64,000 nt of DNA from Alteromonas_E sp965248545 (GTDB lineage: Bacteria; Pseudomonadota; Gammaproteobacteria; Enterobacterales; Alteromonadaceae): positions 1,736,001-1,800,000 of the forward strand of contig OZ252110.1 in the NCBI GenBank assembly GCA_965248545.1. Reading direction: 5' to 3'. The notes beneath the pieces are model-generated. The model ran no database searches. It had not been told where the DNA came from and was given only the letters and a program-made list of their open reading frames with translations. Each line of letters starts with the position of its first letter. The stretch's first letter is position 1. Positions 52,382 through 61,255 of this stretch are shown piece after piece. The translations under genes were made by a program, and so were the position numbers.

Positions 52382-53785
52382 TTACGCTGATTCGCCGTAT
52401 TTTTCAGCGAAAGCTTTCAGCTTAGCAACCGCGGGTTTGGCCGCTTTGCGCATTCTGTTTAGTACTTTCAATTTATCTATTTGATAGAACCGAACGCCAC
52501 TGACCATAGTCATAAATCCGTCTAAACGGTTGTCGAGCAACCATTGTTTCAAGCCGGGTTCTTTAGACCAGAAAAATTGGTTCATCATGTTTTTATAGGT
52601 CATGGTCATCCAATCGCTGGTGTGATTTGGCAGAGGCACTACTCGCGTTAGAGCGTTCTTTTTCGCGGTATCGTCGTAGGCTAGTTCAATGTGTGCAATA
52701 AACGCCGCGCTGAACACAGGCTGATAAGCGCGCACCGTTTGTAGCGTAATACGCTCGCCAGAAAACACATCTTGAGTGTCTAAATTAGTGATCGCACTGG
52801 CAGTACAGTCGATGTGGACAACCTCCGTAGAAGTTGGCAATGAGCCTTCTGTCAACACTATCTCATTCGCATTGATCTGGCTCACGCGACCCATTCGAAT
52901 GATATTTTTGACCCGTCTTAATTGCAGTAACTCTTGCTCACTGATTGTTGCGCCATGGAACATCGAAGGGAATATACTTTGGTCAATCCGAAACATAACG
53001 CCGGCTTGCTCCAATCTCAAGAATAGGTCTTCCATGTTTTCAGCCGCCGCAATGGCTTCCATTTGGTCGGCTTGAGCGCCTATGGTGTCAAAGAAAAACT
53101 GATTGGAGGGTTGCGTATTTTTGCGGTTTAACAACCATGCGTCACGCGGCATTATCCAGCGAATATCGTCTGGATCAATACCGTGTTCAAGTAACCAAAT
53201 ACAGGTGTCGATAGCCGTCTTGCCACCGCCGACCAAAACGTAACCCTCAGCGGGCTTTGATTGTTTGATCAGAGCATTGGGCGGAATGAGCTGTACATTT
53301 TCGCCGATTTGAAAGCCCGGCGTATGGGTTGCTGGGATACTGGTTTTATAGAATGTCGCATCAACGATTTTAGCATAGGAAATGGTCGTTTCTTTATTGG
53401 TCAATAGGCTCCGTACGCGACCATCGCCGAGATACTCGCATTTATTTAGGAAAGTCACTCGGCCGCTCGGGATAAATGTCTCCCGCATTAAGTCATCGTA
53501 GTAAGCGAGGATTTCAGATCCAGAGGCAAGCTCGTGGAAACCCGCGTTTAGCCCGGTTTTATCAATTACGCCTTTACTCAGCTCCTTGGAGCTTACACCA
53601 TAAAATGAGGAAGGCTGATGCAAGGTTACAAATGAATACGCATCGTTCCAGTGACCGCCAGGTTTATCGAGTTTATCGACTATTGCAACCGTAGCATCAG
53701 ATTCACTCAGAAGAATATCAACAAATGCCATGCCGCTTGCGCCCGCACCAATAACCAAATAGTCAACGTTGAGAGTGTCTGTCAT
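52382..53785 (-). CDS. FAD-dependent NAD(P)-binding oxidoreductase (flavin monooxygenase-like)
   Basis: About 467 residues from ATG 53785, with AGGAAG upstream; an in-frame start at 53854 adds 23 unconvincing residues. FAD-binding motif VIGAGASGMAFVDILL at the N-terminus, then GGHWNDAYSFVTLHQPSSFYG, close to flavin monooxygenases. A second nucleotide-binding site appears as GYVLVGGGKTAIDTCIWL. An N-terminal signal is absent. Substrate unknown; the family includes enzymes acting on lipids, amines and sulfides. Stands alone. Confidence 0.82.
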   Translation of the reverse strand: MTDTLNVDYLVIGAGASGMAFVDILLSESDATVAIVDKLDKPGGHWNDAYSFVTLHQPSSFYGVSSKELSKGVIDKTGLNAGFHELASGSEILAYYDDLMRETFIPSGRVTFLNKCEYLGDGRVRSLLTNKETTISYAKIVDATFYKTSIPATHTPGFQIGENVQLIPPNALIKQSKPAEGYVLVGGGKTAIDTCIWLLEHGIDPDDIRWIMPRDAWLLNRKNTQPSNQFFFDTIGAQADQMEAIAAAENMEDLFLRLEQAGVMFRIDQSIFPSMFHGATISEQELLQLRRVKNIIRMGRVSQINANEIVLTEGSLPTSTEVVHIDCTASAITNLDTQDVFSGERITLQTVRAYQPVFSAAFIAHIELAYDDTAKKNALTRVVPLPNHTSDWMTMTYKNMMNQFFWSKEPGLKQWLLDNRLDGFMTMVSGVRFYQIDKLKVLNRMRKAAKPAVAKLKAFAEKYGESA

Positions 53786-53988
53786 GCGAGCTTCCTGTAC
53801 TGTCGTTGACCGATAGCGGTCATGCCTAACATGTGCTACAAACTCTACCCCCAAAGTGAAGGTTTTGAAATCACTATCACTTATGAAGATGTATAGTCGT
53901 TTGGCAATCTCACCAGACAGAAGTCAGGAAGTGGTATTAAGTGTCGAGAGCACATATGAGAACAAGTGTTCCTGTATTGGTTCGGCAC

Positions 53989-54017
53989 GAAAGTTCAATC
54001 ATACGTGTTGAACTTTC
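53989..54017. other. Perfect 10-bp hairpin downstream of the M14 peptidase gene
   Basis: GAAAGTTCAA (53989-53998) pairs with TTGAACTTTC (54008-54017) across a 9-base loop. It is 38 bp past the M14 stop on the minus strand. No T run on either side, so it may be a weak terminator, operator or stabilising element. Confidence 0.5.
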
Positions 54018-54054
54018 ATGCCTTTACAGGCTGCTTAGTCGGACGATAGATGTA

Positions 54055-54972
54055 TTAGCGCCGGTTGTCTAACAAGTAATTTAAGCCGCCGCAAATAGCC
54101 GCTATTTGTGCGTCAATGCATTGTTCAGGGGTCGCAGTAGGACTATCAGGATAGACTTCCGTGGTAGTGACATAGTCGGCATCTGTAAATCCCCCACACA
54201 AGAATAGTGCTTTTTTGTCGTAGTTTATAACACCCTTCTGCTCAACTTTGGCTCCAATGATATTGCCGTCACGGTCTTCAGGTGCAATGTGCGTTACACG
54301 CTCAACACTCTCGATGATGGCACATTGGAACTCCGGTTGTGCGCGTGATGTGTCATCTACCGTGTAGAACCCGTCAGGAATGTCCCAGACTTTTTGCTCA
54401 ATCGCGTCTCTGGCGGCAAGCGCAGGTCTAAACTCGGAGTTATCAGTATCAGTCGTTTCGTGTAGATCGAAATGGACATGAGGCTTCACGTCTAATTGCG
54501 CAATGTATGTCATCGCAGCGCGCGACTCAGGCGCTTTTGATTCTGGATGAAACGAGCGATTCGGATCGATCGCCAGCGGGTCCCAGCGGTTGATGGTTTC
54601 GTAACCCCATGGGCTAATACAGGGCAGCACAATCAAATTAAAGTGAGCTTGGTAGTTCGCAGCTGCGGTCTCTAAAAAGCCCAGAGCACCTTGCACACCA
54701 CTGGTCTCATAACCGTGCACCCCTCCGGTTACAAGGACAACGGGATTGTCTTCCCGCCACTGTTTGCTGCGCACGCAAAAAAGCGGGTATCGCTTTTCGT
54801 CATAGGGCAGAGCGCCGTATTGCTCTACATCGTAGCGGTCTTTCAGGGCTTCGATTTTGGCAACGACTTCGTCTGCGTAACTGCGCTTAATGGTTTGATT
54901 TGACAACCATTGCGCCTTTTCTTGTTCGCCCCAGGGTTGTCCGGGTGTTCCTATTGAATATTGATAACTCAC
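54055..54972 (-). CDS. M14-family metallocarboxypeptidase
   Basis: 305 residues. Zinc-binding H-x2-E in VTGGVHGYETSGVQGAL and the later His in VHFDLHETTD. IDPNRSFHP and the substrate-binding SPWGYETINRWDPLAIDPNR sequence fit the M14 succinylglutamate-desuccinylase/aspartoacylase-like or carboxypeptidase-like subgroups. No signal peptide; cytosolic. It should cleave a C-terminal amino acid or an N-acyl group; which one is open. Isolated gene. Confidence 0.87.
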   Translation of the reverse strand: MSYQYSIGTPGQPWGEQEKAQWLSNQTIKRSYADEVVAKIEALKDRYDVEQYGALPYDEKRYPLFCVRSKQWREDNPVVLVTGGVHGYETSGVQGALGFLETAAANYQAHFNLIVLPCISPWGYETINRWDPLAIDPNRSFHPESKAPESRAAMTYIAQLDVKPHVHFDLHETTDTDNSEFRPALAARDAIEQKVWDIPDGFYTVDDTSRAQPEFQCAIIESVERVTHIAPEDRDGNIIGAKVEQKGVINYDKKALFLCGGFTDADYVTTTEVYPDSPTATPEQCIDAQIAAICGGLNYLLDNRR

Positions 54973-55093
54973 AGTAAATCCTGTTGGTATAGAGTGGTGT
55001 GAATAACTGGCAAAGCTTACCAGATTTAAGTAGCTGGCACAGACTTCTTGAACCGTGTAATGTTGCCGCTAAACCTTAAAGGCGATAGACAAT

Positions 55094-55636
55094 ATGCACA
55101 GTTTAATCACACGCACACTCGCAGTAGGCTTGGTTTTCGCTTGTACCATTGCACATGCACAACTCTCTGAGTTTTCCACTGGCCCTCTGATCAAAGACTT
55201 TGGTAAGAATGCGACGGTTAGTGGCGTGAAAATTGATTCAGACAGTAAGTTTAACATTGCATTTGATGTGGGTGCGCCTGCGGAAGTGGGCACTATCAAC
55301 CGCCGTTTTGATAGTTTGGCACGATTCCTAAACATGCATGTAGCGGCCGGAGTAAAGCCCGAAAATATTCGCTTGGCCTTGGTTGTTCACGGCAAGGCTA
55401 GTATGGACATGTTGAATCACGAGGCATATCAAAAAGCACACAACAAGGCCAATCCGAACGTTGCACTTTTGCAGGAACTGATGGTTCACCATGTTGACGT
55501 TATATTGTGCGGACAAACCGCTAGAGCATATGAGATTAATCATTCTCAAATAGTGAAAGGTGCTACTATTGCGCTATCTGCAATGACCGCACACGCTCAG
55601 TTGCAACAGCAAGGTTACACGGTCAACCCGTTTTAA
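55094..55636 (+). CDS. Exported DsrE-like protein
   Basis: 180 residues. A signal peptide ends at AHAQL (about 22). The DsrE/F-like fold is suggested by FNIAFDVGAPAEVGTINRRFDSLARFLNMHVAAGV, RLALVVHGKAS and the Cys in VDVILCGQTARAYE, the site of sulfur transfer in cytosolic members. An exported form could bind persulfide or another ligand; its function is unproven. It starts 24 bp before the DUF1439 gene. Confidence 0.82.
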   Translation: MHSLITRTLAVGLVFACTIAHAQLSEFSTGPLIKDFGKNATVSGVKIDSDSKFNIAFDVGAPAEVGTINRRFDSLARFLNMHVAAGVKPENIRLALVVHGKASMDMLNHEAYQKAHNKANPNVALLQELMVHHVDVILCGQTARAYEINHSQIVKGATIALSAMTAHAQLQQQGYTVNPF

Positions 55637-55660
55637 TATTTATAGGATTTCACAGCCAAT

Positions 55661-56194
55661 ATGAAACTAGCTTTTGTTAAAAGATATCGTCTGATTTGGT
55701 CCCTGTACTGTTTACTTTTATTGATGGTTGCGCACTCCGCCAATGCGCTGGAGTTTGCTATTGGTGAGAAAGATTTGAATCTATTTGTACAGAAAGCCTT
55801 CCCGATAAAGGAAACGTATCAGGGGGCAGATGTATATTTATCAGAGCCAAATCTGACGTTAGATGGGTTGGATAACCGACTCACCATAAAGGTGAAGATG
55901 ACTGCTATCCGCGGCAGTGAAATACTCGAGGCGAGCGCTGAAGTGCGAGGCAAAGTGACGTATGAATCAGTGGATTATGTATTGCAGTTAGAAGAGCCAT
56001 CACTGCATAAATTCAAAGTACTCGAAAACACGATGCAAGACGCGAATCCACTGATCCGTGGTATGCGTGATGTAGTGGGTAAATCGCTGCCCGTTATCGC
56101 ATTAATCGACTTAAGTCAGTTCGATTTAGGTTTTGGCAAACTCAGGCCAAAAGACATTCACATCAAACACAAACGGCTGGTTATCGTTCTGTAA
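55661..56194 (+). CDS. Exported DUF1439-like protein (YceB-like)
   Basis: 177 residues. Hydrophobic signal (about 10-30, ending ANALE), no lipobox Cys. The body LEFAIGEKDLNLFVQKAFPIKETYQGADVYLSEPNL and LDGLDNRLTIKVKMTAIRG is that of the YceB/DUF1439 family, small envelope proteins with a tubular lipid-binding-like fold. YceB in E. coli is a lipoprotein; this version appears soluble in the periplasm. Two genes (DsrE-like and this) are likely co-transcribed. Confidence 0.8.
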   Translation: MKLAFVKRYRLIWSLYCLLLLMVAHSANALEFAIGEKDLNLFVQKAFPIKETYQGADVYLSEPNLTLDGLDNRLTIKVKMTAIRGSEILEASAEVRGKVTYESVDYVLQLEEPSLHKFKVLENTMQDANPLIRGMRDVVGKSLPVIALIDLSQFDLGFGKLRPKDIHIKHKRLVIVL

Positions 56195-56261
56195 GGCACT
56201 TGTTTGCATCACACATCGACAACACCACCTTGAAGACAGGGCGTTAAAAGTAGGTATTACA

Positions 56262-57140
56262 ATGAAGCAAGTCGCAATTCTCACCATGGATAGTCTCGAA
56301 GACTTTTTTGCATACGACACTATGCTGGATGAGCCGATGCGCGCAGCCGGTTGGCAAACAACACATGTTCCTTGGCGCGACGAAAGTGTCGATTGGAATC
56401 AATTTGATGTTGTGATCGTGCGCAGTCCTTGGGATTACCAACAAGCCGCGGATCAATTCATCGCTTGCCTTCAACGCATCGAAGCGTCATCTGCAGTGTT
56501 AGAGAATCCTTATTCTTTAATGGTGTGGAATATTGACAAACAGTATTTGAGAGATTTGTCGGCCGCTAGCGTTCCTATTGTGCCGACGCTTTGGAAAGAC
56601 CATTATGAGGCTGAAATGTTGGTACAAGGTTTTGCCCAATTCGAGACGGATACCCTTATTGTCAAACCAACCATTAGCGCAAATGCTGATGACACCTTCA
56701 AGATTAAAAAGGGCGAGCAAGACGAGTTTGCCTCAACGCTCGCCAAACTGTTCGCGTCTCGACCATTGATGATCCAGCCGTTTTTACCCGCTGTTTTGTC
56801 ACCGGGTGAATTCTCACTGTTTTATTTCAACCACCGCTATAGCCACGCTATTCTTAAAACGCCAAAGTCCGGCGATTTTAGAGTGCAAGAAGAGCATGGC
56901 GGTCAATTGCGCAGTATTGAACCATCAGAGCAAATGCGCCGCGTTGCCGAACACACGTTAGCAGCGTTACCGACAAAATCGCTTTACGCGCGAGTTGATC
57001 TTATTGATTTGAGTGGCGGCAGCGATGAAAACTTTGCCGTGATGGAAGTCGAACTGATCGAGCCTTCCTTGTACTTTAATATGGATGCTGGCTCAGCTCA
57101 GCGCTTTGTTGACCAATTTTTAGCAAAATTCGGCACCTAG
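56262..57140 (+). CDS. ATP-grasp ligase, DcsG (O-ureido-serine cyclo-ligase)-like
   Basis: About 292 residues from ATG 56262 (TAGGT upstream). N-terminal VAILTMDSLEDFFAYD and VVIVRSPWDYQQAADQFI with WNIDKQYLRDLSAASVPIVPT recall the ATP-grasp family around cycloserine-biosynthesis DcsG and related amino-acid ligases. The C-terminal grasp has TLIVKPTISANADDTFKIKKG, and YARVDLIDL...VMEVELIEPSLYF with the metal-binding Glu residues. It should form a C-N bond with ATP, substrate unknown; no other cycloserine genes are nearby. A longer frame from 56133 overlaps the previous gene and lacks homology. Confidence 0.78.
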   Translation: MKQVAILTMDSLEDFFAYDTMLDEPMRAAGWQTTHVPWRDESVDWNQFDVVIVRSPWDYQQAADQFIACLQRIEASSAVLENPYSLMVWNIDKQYLRDLSAASVPIVPTLWKDHYEAEMLVQGFAQFETDTLIVKPTISANADDTFKIKKGEQDEFASTLAKLFASRPLMIQPFLPAVLSPGEFSLFYFNHRYSHAILKTPKSGDFRVQEEHGGQLRSIEPSEQMRRVAEHTLAALPTKSLYARVDLIDLSGGSDENFAVMEVELIEPSLYFNMDAGSAQRFVDQFLAKFGT

Positions 57141-57163
57141 AATCTCGTTTTTGGGTCTGCATT

Positions 57164-57943
57164 TCAAAGCGTTATGATGCCTTGTAAGTAGTCAGCTGCT
57201 TGGCCGGTTAATTGTACCCTGTCACCTTCAACGACACAGGTTAGGTAACCGCGCCGATTCGACATTTGAATAGCAGATAAGGTTCTTTTACCAAGTTTTT
57301 TGGCCCAGTATGGCGCCATTTGACAATGCGCAGAGCCGGTAACAGGGTCTTCGTCAATTCGAAGTTTAGGGAAAAAGCATCGACTTACAAAATCGCACTC
57401 TTCGGCCGGCGCTGTCACAATAACGCCACGCTGCTCCAGCATCTTCATTGCCGTAAAATCTGGTGACAGGTTTTGGACTTCCTGTTGTGAACTCAGCACG
57501 ACCATGATGTCCGCACCAACCAGTATCTTCCCCGTCGATACACCAAGCACTGTTAAAACCGGATGTTCGTTGGTAACTGCGACACTCGGTTGCGCGGGGA
57601 AATCGAGCGCATAACCAGCTTCGATTCGGCGTACTGTGAGCTCACCACTCCGGGATTGAAAGCGCAGCGATTCGGCCTGTTCTGATAGATGTTTAAATAA
57701 AACATGGGACGCGGCGAGCGTGGCGTGTCCGCATAAGTCGACCTCCGCTTCAGGCGTAAACCAACGCAATTCATATTGGCCTTGTTGGCCAACTAAAAAC
57801 GCAGTCTCTGAAAGATTATTCTCTTCTGCTATTGCTTGTAGTACCTCATCACTCAGCCACTCATTGAGTACGCATACGGCAGCAGGGTTACCACCAAACG
57901 TTTTATCGCTGAACGCATCAACTTGGAATAATGGGATCTGCAT
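57164..57943 (-). CDS. PhzF-family isomerase/epimerase-like protein
   Basis: About 259 residues from ATG 57943. The start IPLFQVDAFSDKTFGGNPAAVCVL is the family signature; the catalytic Glu lies in EENNLSETAFLV. WFTPEAEVDLCGHATLAASHVLF and EDPVTGSAHCQMAPYWAKKLGK follow as in PhzF/DapF-fold proteins. PhzF itself acts in phenazine synthesis, but the housekeeping homologues have unknown isomerase roles. Convergent with the ATP-grasp gene. Confidence 0.92.
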   Translation of the reverse strand: MQIPLFQVDAFSDKTFGGNPAAVCVLNEWLSDEVLQAIAEENNLSETAFLVGQQGQYELRWFTPEAEVDLCGHATLAASHVLFKHLSEQAESLRFQSRSGELTVRRIEAGYALDFPAQPSVAVTNEHPVLTVLGVSTGKILVGADIMVVLSSQQEVQNLSPDFTAMKMLEQRGVIVTAPAEECDFVSRCFFPKLRIDEDPVTGSAHCQMAPYWAKKLGKRTLSAIQMSNRRGYLTCVVEGDRVQLTGQAADYLQGIITL

Positions 57944-58063
57944 AAGGCCTACTCGCAATGAAAAGAAGCAATAGGGTAACAGTAAATTCGCTTGGTTCAC
58001 ACACTGGCAGGGAGCATGACGATAGTAAAATATTTACAAGAATAGATGTTCTAATAAGCGTAA

Positions 58064-58103
58064 GTCACCTTCAACTGCTGATGTTAGCCGTTGAAGGTGA
58101 CTA
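58064..58103. other. Perfect 13-bp hairpin after the DUF3300 gene
   Basis: AGTCACCTTCAAC (58064-58076) pairs with GTTGAAGGTGACT (58091-58103), with a 14-base loop. It lies 8 bp past the DUF3300 stop on the minus strand, the position of a terminator, but without a T tract. Confidence 0.6.
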
Positions 58104-58110
58104 GTATGCC

Positions 58111-59604
58111 CTATTTATTTCGTTGCGCTTGTTTAGTCCGATTGGTACTCCGCTGAGGCGCCTGTTGTTTCACACTTCGACTGGCGCTGCGCTGAGGTTG
58201 CTTCACTGTGTTTCGGCGCACGTTTTCTACCTTTCTCGGCGCTGCGTCTCTTTTCACCGGGCGCTGCAAGTTTGTTTTCTGCCGCGCTTGTTGGCGAGGC
58301 ACAACGCTGCGCTTGACTGGACGTTGAGCCGGTTTCGACTGGCGCTGCTGCGGTACTTTTCTGACCTCGCGTTGAAGCTGCTTTTGCCTGTCAATCTGCG
58401 TTCTTTTGACTGGCTGTTTAGCACGTTGTTGCGCTTGACGCTGGATGTCTCGTTGTTTCGAGGCGTCCGTGGAGCGCTTGATTACGTCAGCGGAACGTTT
58501 AACTTGCGACGGTTTGATAACATCACGTCTCGGCTTGCTTGTTTCAACCTTGCGCGGCGCGGTGTTGTGGCGCTTGACCGCGTTTGGTTGATGTTGTGTC
58601 AGCCTTTGCTCAACACGAGCTTGACGCTTAGCTACGTGGCTCTGACGGCTCAAGTCTAAACGCTTAGATGTTTGGTATTGACCATAGTTAACGTTAGCTT
58701 TGCGACGCTCATGGGTGCGAACCACCTTGTTATGTGTTGAGTAACGCTGGTTATGATGGCGAATCACGCGCTGGTGATATCTCGACTTTCGATGCCCAAC
58801 GTTATGACTCCAGCGCTGATACTCACGGCTATAAACGCGCTTATAGTTACGATAGTAAGGGCGATGATTGTGGTAATTCACAACAACATAGCCGTGGTGC
58901 CAGTGGAATCCGCCAAAGAAAAAATGCGACGCAATGTGAATACTTGGGCTCCAATAAAACCCGGCTCTGTAATAGTAGTTACGTGGATGGTGCCAGTAGT
59001 AGGGTGACCGCGCGTGCCACCAAGGGCCGAACACAACTCGTGTGTCGTAGTAAGGCACATAAACAACGCGATCCTTGACGGTTTCAATCACAACGACGTT
59101 GTCATCTCGCGCTACATTGACATATTCATTACTGTCGAGTGAGCCTTGTTCATAGGCGTATTCTCGTAATACCTGAATGCGAGACATAACCCACTCTTCA
59201 TCTGCAATCACGGCATCGCCAAGGTAATTTAACCAATCGATGTCTTCGCTCATTTGCGCGAGCACTTTATCGAAAGGTGCTAAAGCCTTTACGCTTGGGT
59301 CCCAGTCAAATACATCCACTCGGGTCCGGATTTGTTCCGCAGTCAAATGCGCATTACTCTCCCGCCAGCGTGCGGCGCGGATTACATCCATCGGATAGGT
59401 TGACGCAATTAATACGTGCGTGAGCAAGGTATCAGGATATAGCGCGATCGGTGCTAGTACATTGTCCAGCTCTTCTTCTGTTAGTGTGGTCGCGCTGTAT
59501 TGCTGAGCATCGTATTCGCTCGCACTGGCAAATTGAATTGCCATGCTGATGGTGATGATTAGTGCTAATGCGTATATACATGCAACTTTATGTTCAGACT
59601 TCAT
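58111..59604 (-). CDS. Exported DUF3300 protein with long basic tail
   Basis: 497 residues. Signal peptide ends at QFASA-SEYD (about 28). The DUF3300 domain (about 38-200) has DNVLAPIALYPDTLLTHVLIASTYPMDVIRAARWRE and the DWDPSVKALAPFDKVL segment. A His/Tyr-rich part follows (WWHARSPYYWHHPRNYYYRAGFYWSP). The last 200 residues are a highly basic Arg/Lys/Gln/Pro region with recurring VKR and PQR units, likely disordered. Such proteins are periplasmic or envelope-bound; function unknown. Divergent from the M24 peptidase gene. Confidence 0.85.
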   Translation of the reverse strand: MKSEHKVACIYALALIITISMAIQFASASEYDAQQYSATTLTEEELDNVLAPIALYPDTLLTHVLIASTYPMDVIRAARWRESNAHLTAEQIRTRVDVFDWDPSVKALAPFDKVLAQMSEDIDWLNYLGDAVIADEEWVMSRIQVLREYAYEQGSLDSNEYVNVARDDNVVVIETVKDRVVYVPYYDTRVVFGPWWHARSPYYWHHPRNYYYRAGFYWSPSIHIASHFFFGGFHWHHGYVVVNYHNHRPYYRNYKRVYSREYQRWSHNVGHRKSRYHQRVIRHHNQRYSTHNKVVRTHERRKANVNYGQYQTSKRLDLSRQSHVAKRQARVEQRLTQHQPNAVKRHNTAPRKVETSKPRRDVIKPSQVKRSADVIKRSTDASKQRDIQRQAQQRAKQPVKRTQIDRQKQLQREVRKVPQQRQSKPAQRPVKRSVVPRQQARQKTNLQRPVKRDAAPRKVENVRRNTVKQPQRSASRSVKQQAPQRSTNRTKQAQRNK

Positions 59605-59861
59605 AACGTCCCCCTTATGGTGATATGTAGCCAGTGCGGATTACCGCAGCTTCACAGATAGTTATAGGAGGTGTTCGCTTAACAAAAGCTGAATGTTACT
59701 GAATAGGGTGAGTGGCTACTGAGGTGTTTCGCAGGCTACACACCTAGTGCAGAGCGTTAATACTACCTATACTCTGTGACTCGGGACCTATCACAAGCGG
59801 GCTCGAACTCAGAATGGTCGGCGAGTTAGTTGCCGTTGCTTTATTAAGAAGGACATAACAA

Positions 59862-61184
59862 ATGAAAAAAATACTATGCGCCAGTGTTCTTGCAATGACG
59901 TTATCAACCTCTCCCGGTACGCAGGCCTCAGATGAAGTTACCCTAGATTTTAAAGGTCCATCGCCATGGCCAGAAATTCGTCAACAGCGTATCGCAAAGC
60001 TATTACCGCTTGCGATGAAAAAGGCCAAAGTTGATGCATGGATGGTGGTATGTAGAGAAAACAATAATGACCCGTTAGCTGATCACGTAGGTTGTGAAAA
60101 CGCAGGCCAAACCGCTGTTTTTATGTTTTATAACGACGCTCAAGGTTTCCACTCACTGGCTTTTTCCCCTTTGGGTGAATCCACCGCTTTAGCAGAAATG
60201 CAACTTCTAGACCACGTTATTCCGGTACAAAGAAGCGGCTCTGCAATCAAACTGGCCGCTGACTTTATTGCCAAGCGAGCCTTCAAAACAATCGCAATCA
60301 ACACGTCATCCAAAAACGCGCAGGCCGACGGATTAAGCTATAGCCAGTATCAGGCCATCTTAAACGCTCTAGAGCCAGAGTTGCACTCCCGACTGACCAG
60401 CGCTGACGAGCTGGTTTATCAATGGCTCGCGATTAAACTTCCAGAAGAAGTTGAAATAATGCGACAAGCAGCCATTCTAACTGCCCAGTGGCAGCTAGAG
60501 GCCTACGCTACTATTGCGCCAGGGAAAACCACTGATGCTGATGTCGCGCGTTTTCTGAAGAAGAAAATGAAACAAGCTGGTGTAACCGACGCTTGGGCGC
60601 CGGATCAAAACCCAAATGTTAACTCTGGAACCGACCGAGGACATTCCCACGCGACAGACAAAATCATTCAAGCGGGTGATGTTATTCAAACTGATTTTGG
60701 CATTCGAGTTTACGACCGCTGGGTCACCGATATTCAGCGGTTTGCCTATGTACTTGGCAGCGAGGAAACCAAAGCGCCTGATGATATTGAGTACTATTGG
60801 ACGAGTGCAAAACAAGGTCGAGATGCGGCATTTAACGCGATGAAGCCCGGTGTGAAGGGGATTGAAGTCGATGCAGCACAACGTGCTGTTATGCAAGCAA
60901 CGAATTCAGTTCCCGTCATGTGGAGCACAGGCCACCCCGTAGGCTACGTTGCGCACGATACAGGCCCAAACCTAGGAGGCTCTGCGGCGGTTAGCGTTCG
61001 ACCAGCGGCGCAACGTGTTTTACAGCAAGGTATGACATTTGCGTTTGACGGATTCCACAGCTGGTTCATGCCGGATGGCAATCCGAAAACTATTTCTGTA
61101 GAAGATATGGTTGTGATCACCCAAGATGGTGCTGAATACCTCATCCCTCCACAGGTTGAACTTGTGTTGGTGGGGCACAAGTAA
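59862..61184 (+). CDS. Exported M24-family metallopeptidase (Xaa-Pro aminopeptidase-like)
   Basis: 440 residues. GAAGGACATAAC precedes the ATG; signal peptide ends near TQASD (about 22). An N-terminal creatinase-like domain is followed by the pita-bread fold (about 195-430) with metal ligands Asp in VIQTDFG and Asp in WVTDIQRF, His in STGHPVGYVAH, and Glu in VEDMVVI; WSTGHPVGYVAHDTGPNLGG is characteristic. It would remove amino acids before proline in the periplasm. Whether all five ligands are kept should be judged by alignment; the second Glu is near the C-terminus. Confidence 0.88.
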   Translation: MKKILCASVLAMTLSTSPGTQASDEVTLDFKGPSPWPEIRQQRIAKLLPLAMKKAKVDAWMVVCRENNNDPLADHVGCENAGQTAVFMFYNDAQGFHSLAFSPLGESTALAEMQLLDHVIPVQRSGSAIKLAADFIAKRAFKTIAINTSSKNAQADGLSYSQYQAILNALEPELHSRLTSADELVYQWLAIKLPEEVEIMRQAAILTAQWQLEAYATIAPGKTTDADVARFLKKKMKQAGVTDAWAPDQNPNVNSGTDRGHSHATDKIIQAGDVIQTDFGIRVYDRWVTDIQRFAYVLGSEETKAPDDIEYYWTSAKQGRDAAFNAMKPGVKGIEVDAAQRAVMQATNSVPVMWSTGHPVGYVAHDTGPNLGGSAAVSVRPAAQRVLQQGMTFAFDGFHSWFMPDGNPKTISVEDMVVITQDGAEYLIPPQVELVLVGHK

Positions 61185-61194
61185 AGCATCTAAT

Positions 61195-61226
61195 GACCGT
61201 TTGGTTCAGTTATCAATCAAACGGTC
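61195..61226. terminator. Hairpin between convergent genes
   Basis: GACCGTTTG (61195-61203) pairs with CAAACGGTC (61218-61226) across a 14-base loop, between the M24 peptidase stop and the PD40 gene stop. T tract weak. Confidence 0.55.
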
Positions 61227-61255
61227 TACACATGCCTTGTGCAAAAATATAAAGG

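Noticed and set aside
58123..58659. 178-codon frame opposite the DUF3300 gene
   Set aside because: It mirrors the Arg/Gln-rich tail of the real gene; its apparent Leu/Phe richness is a by-product of that composition.
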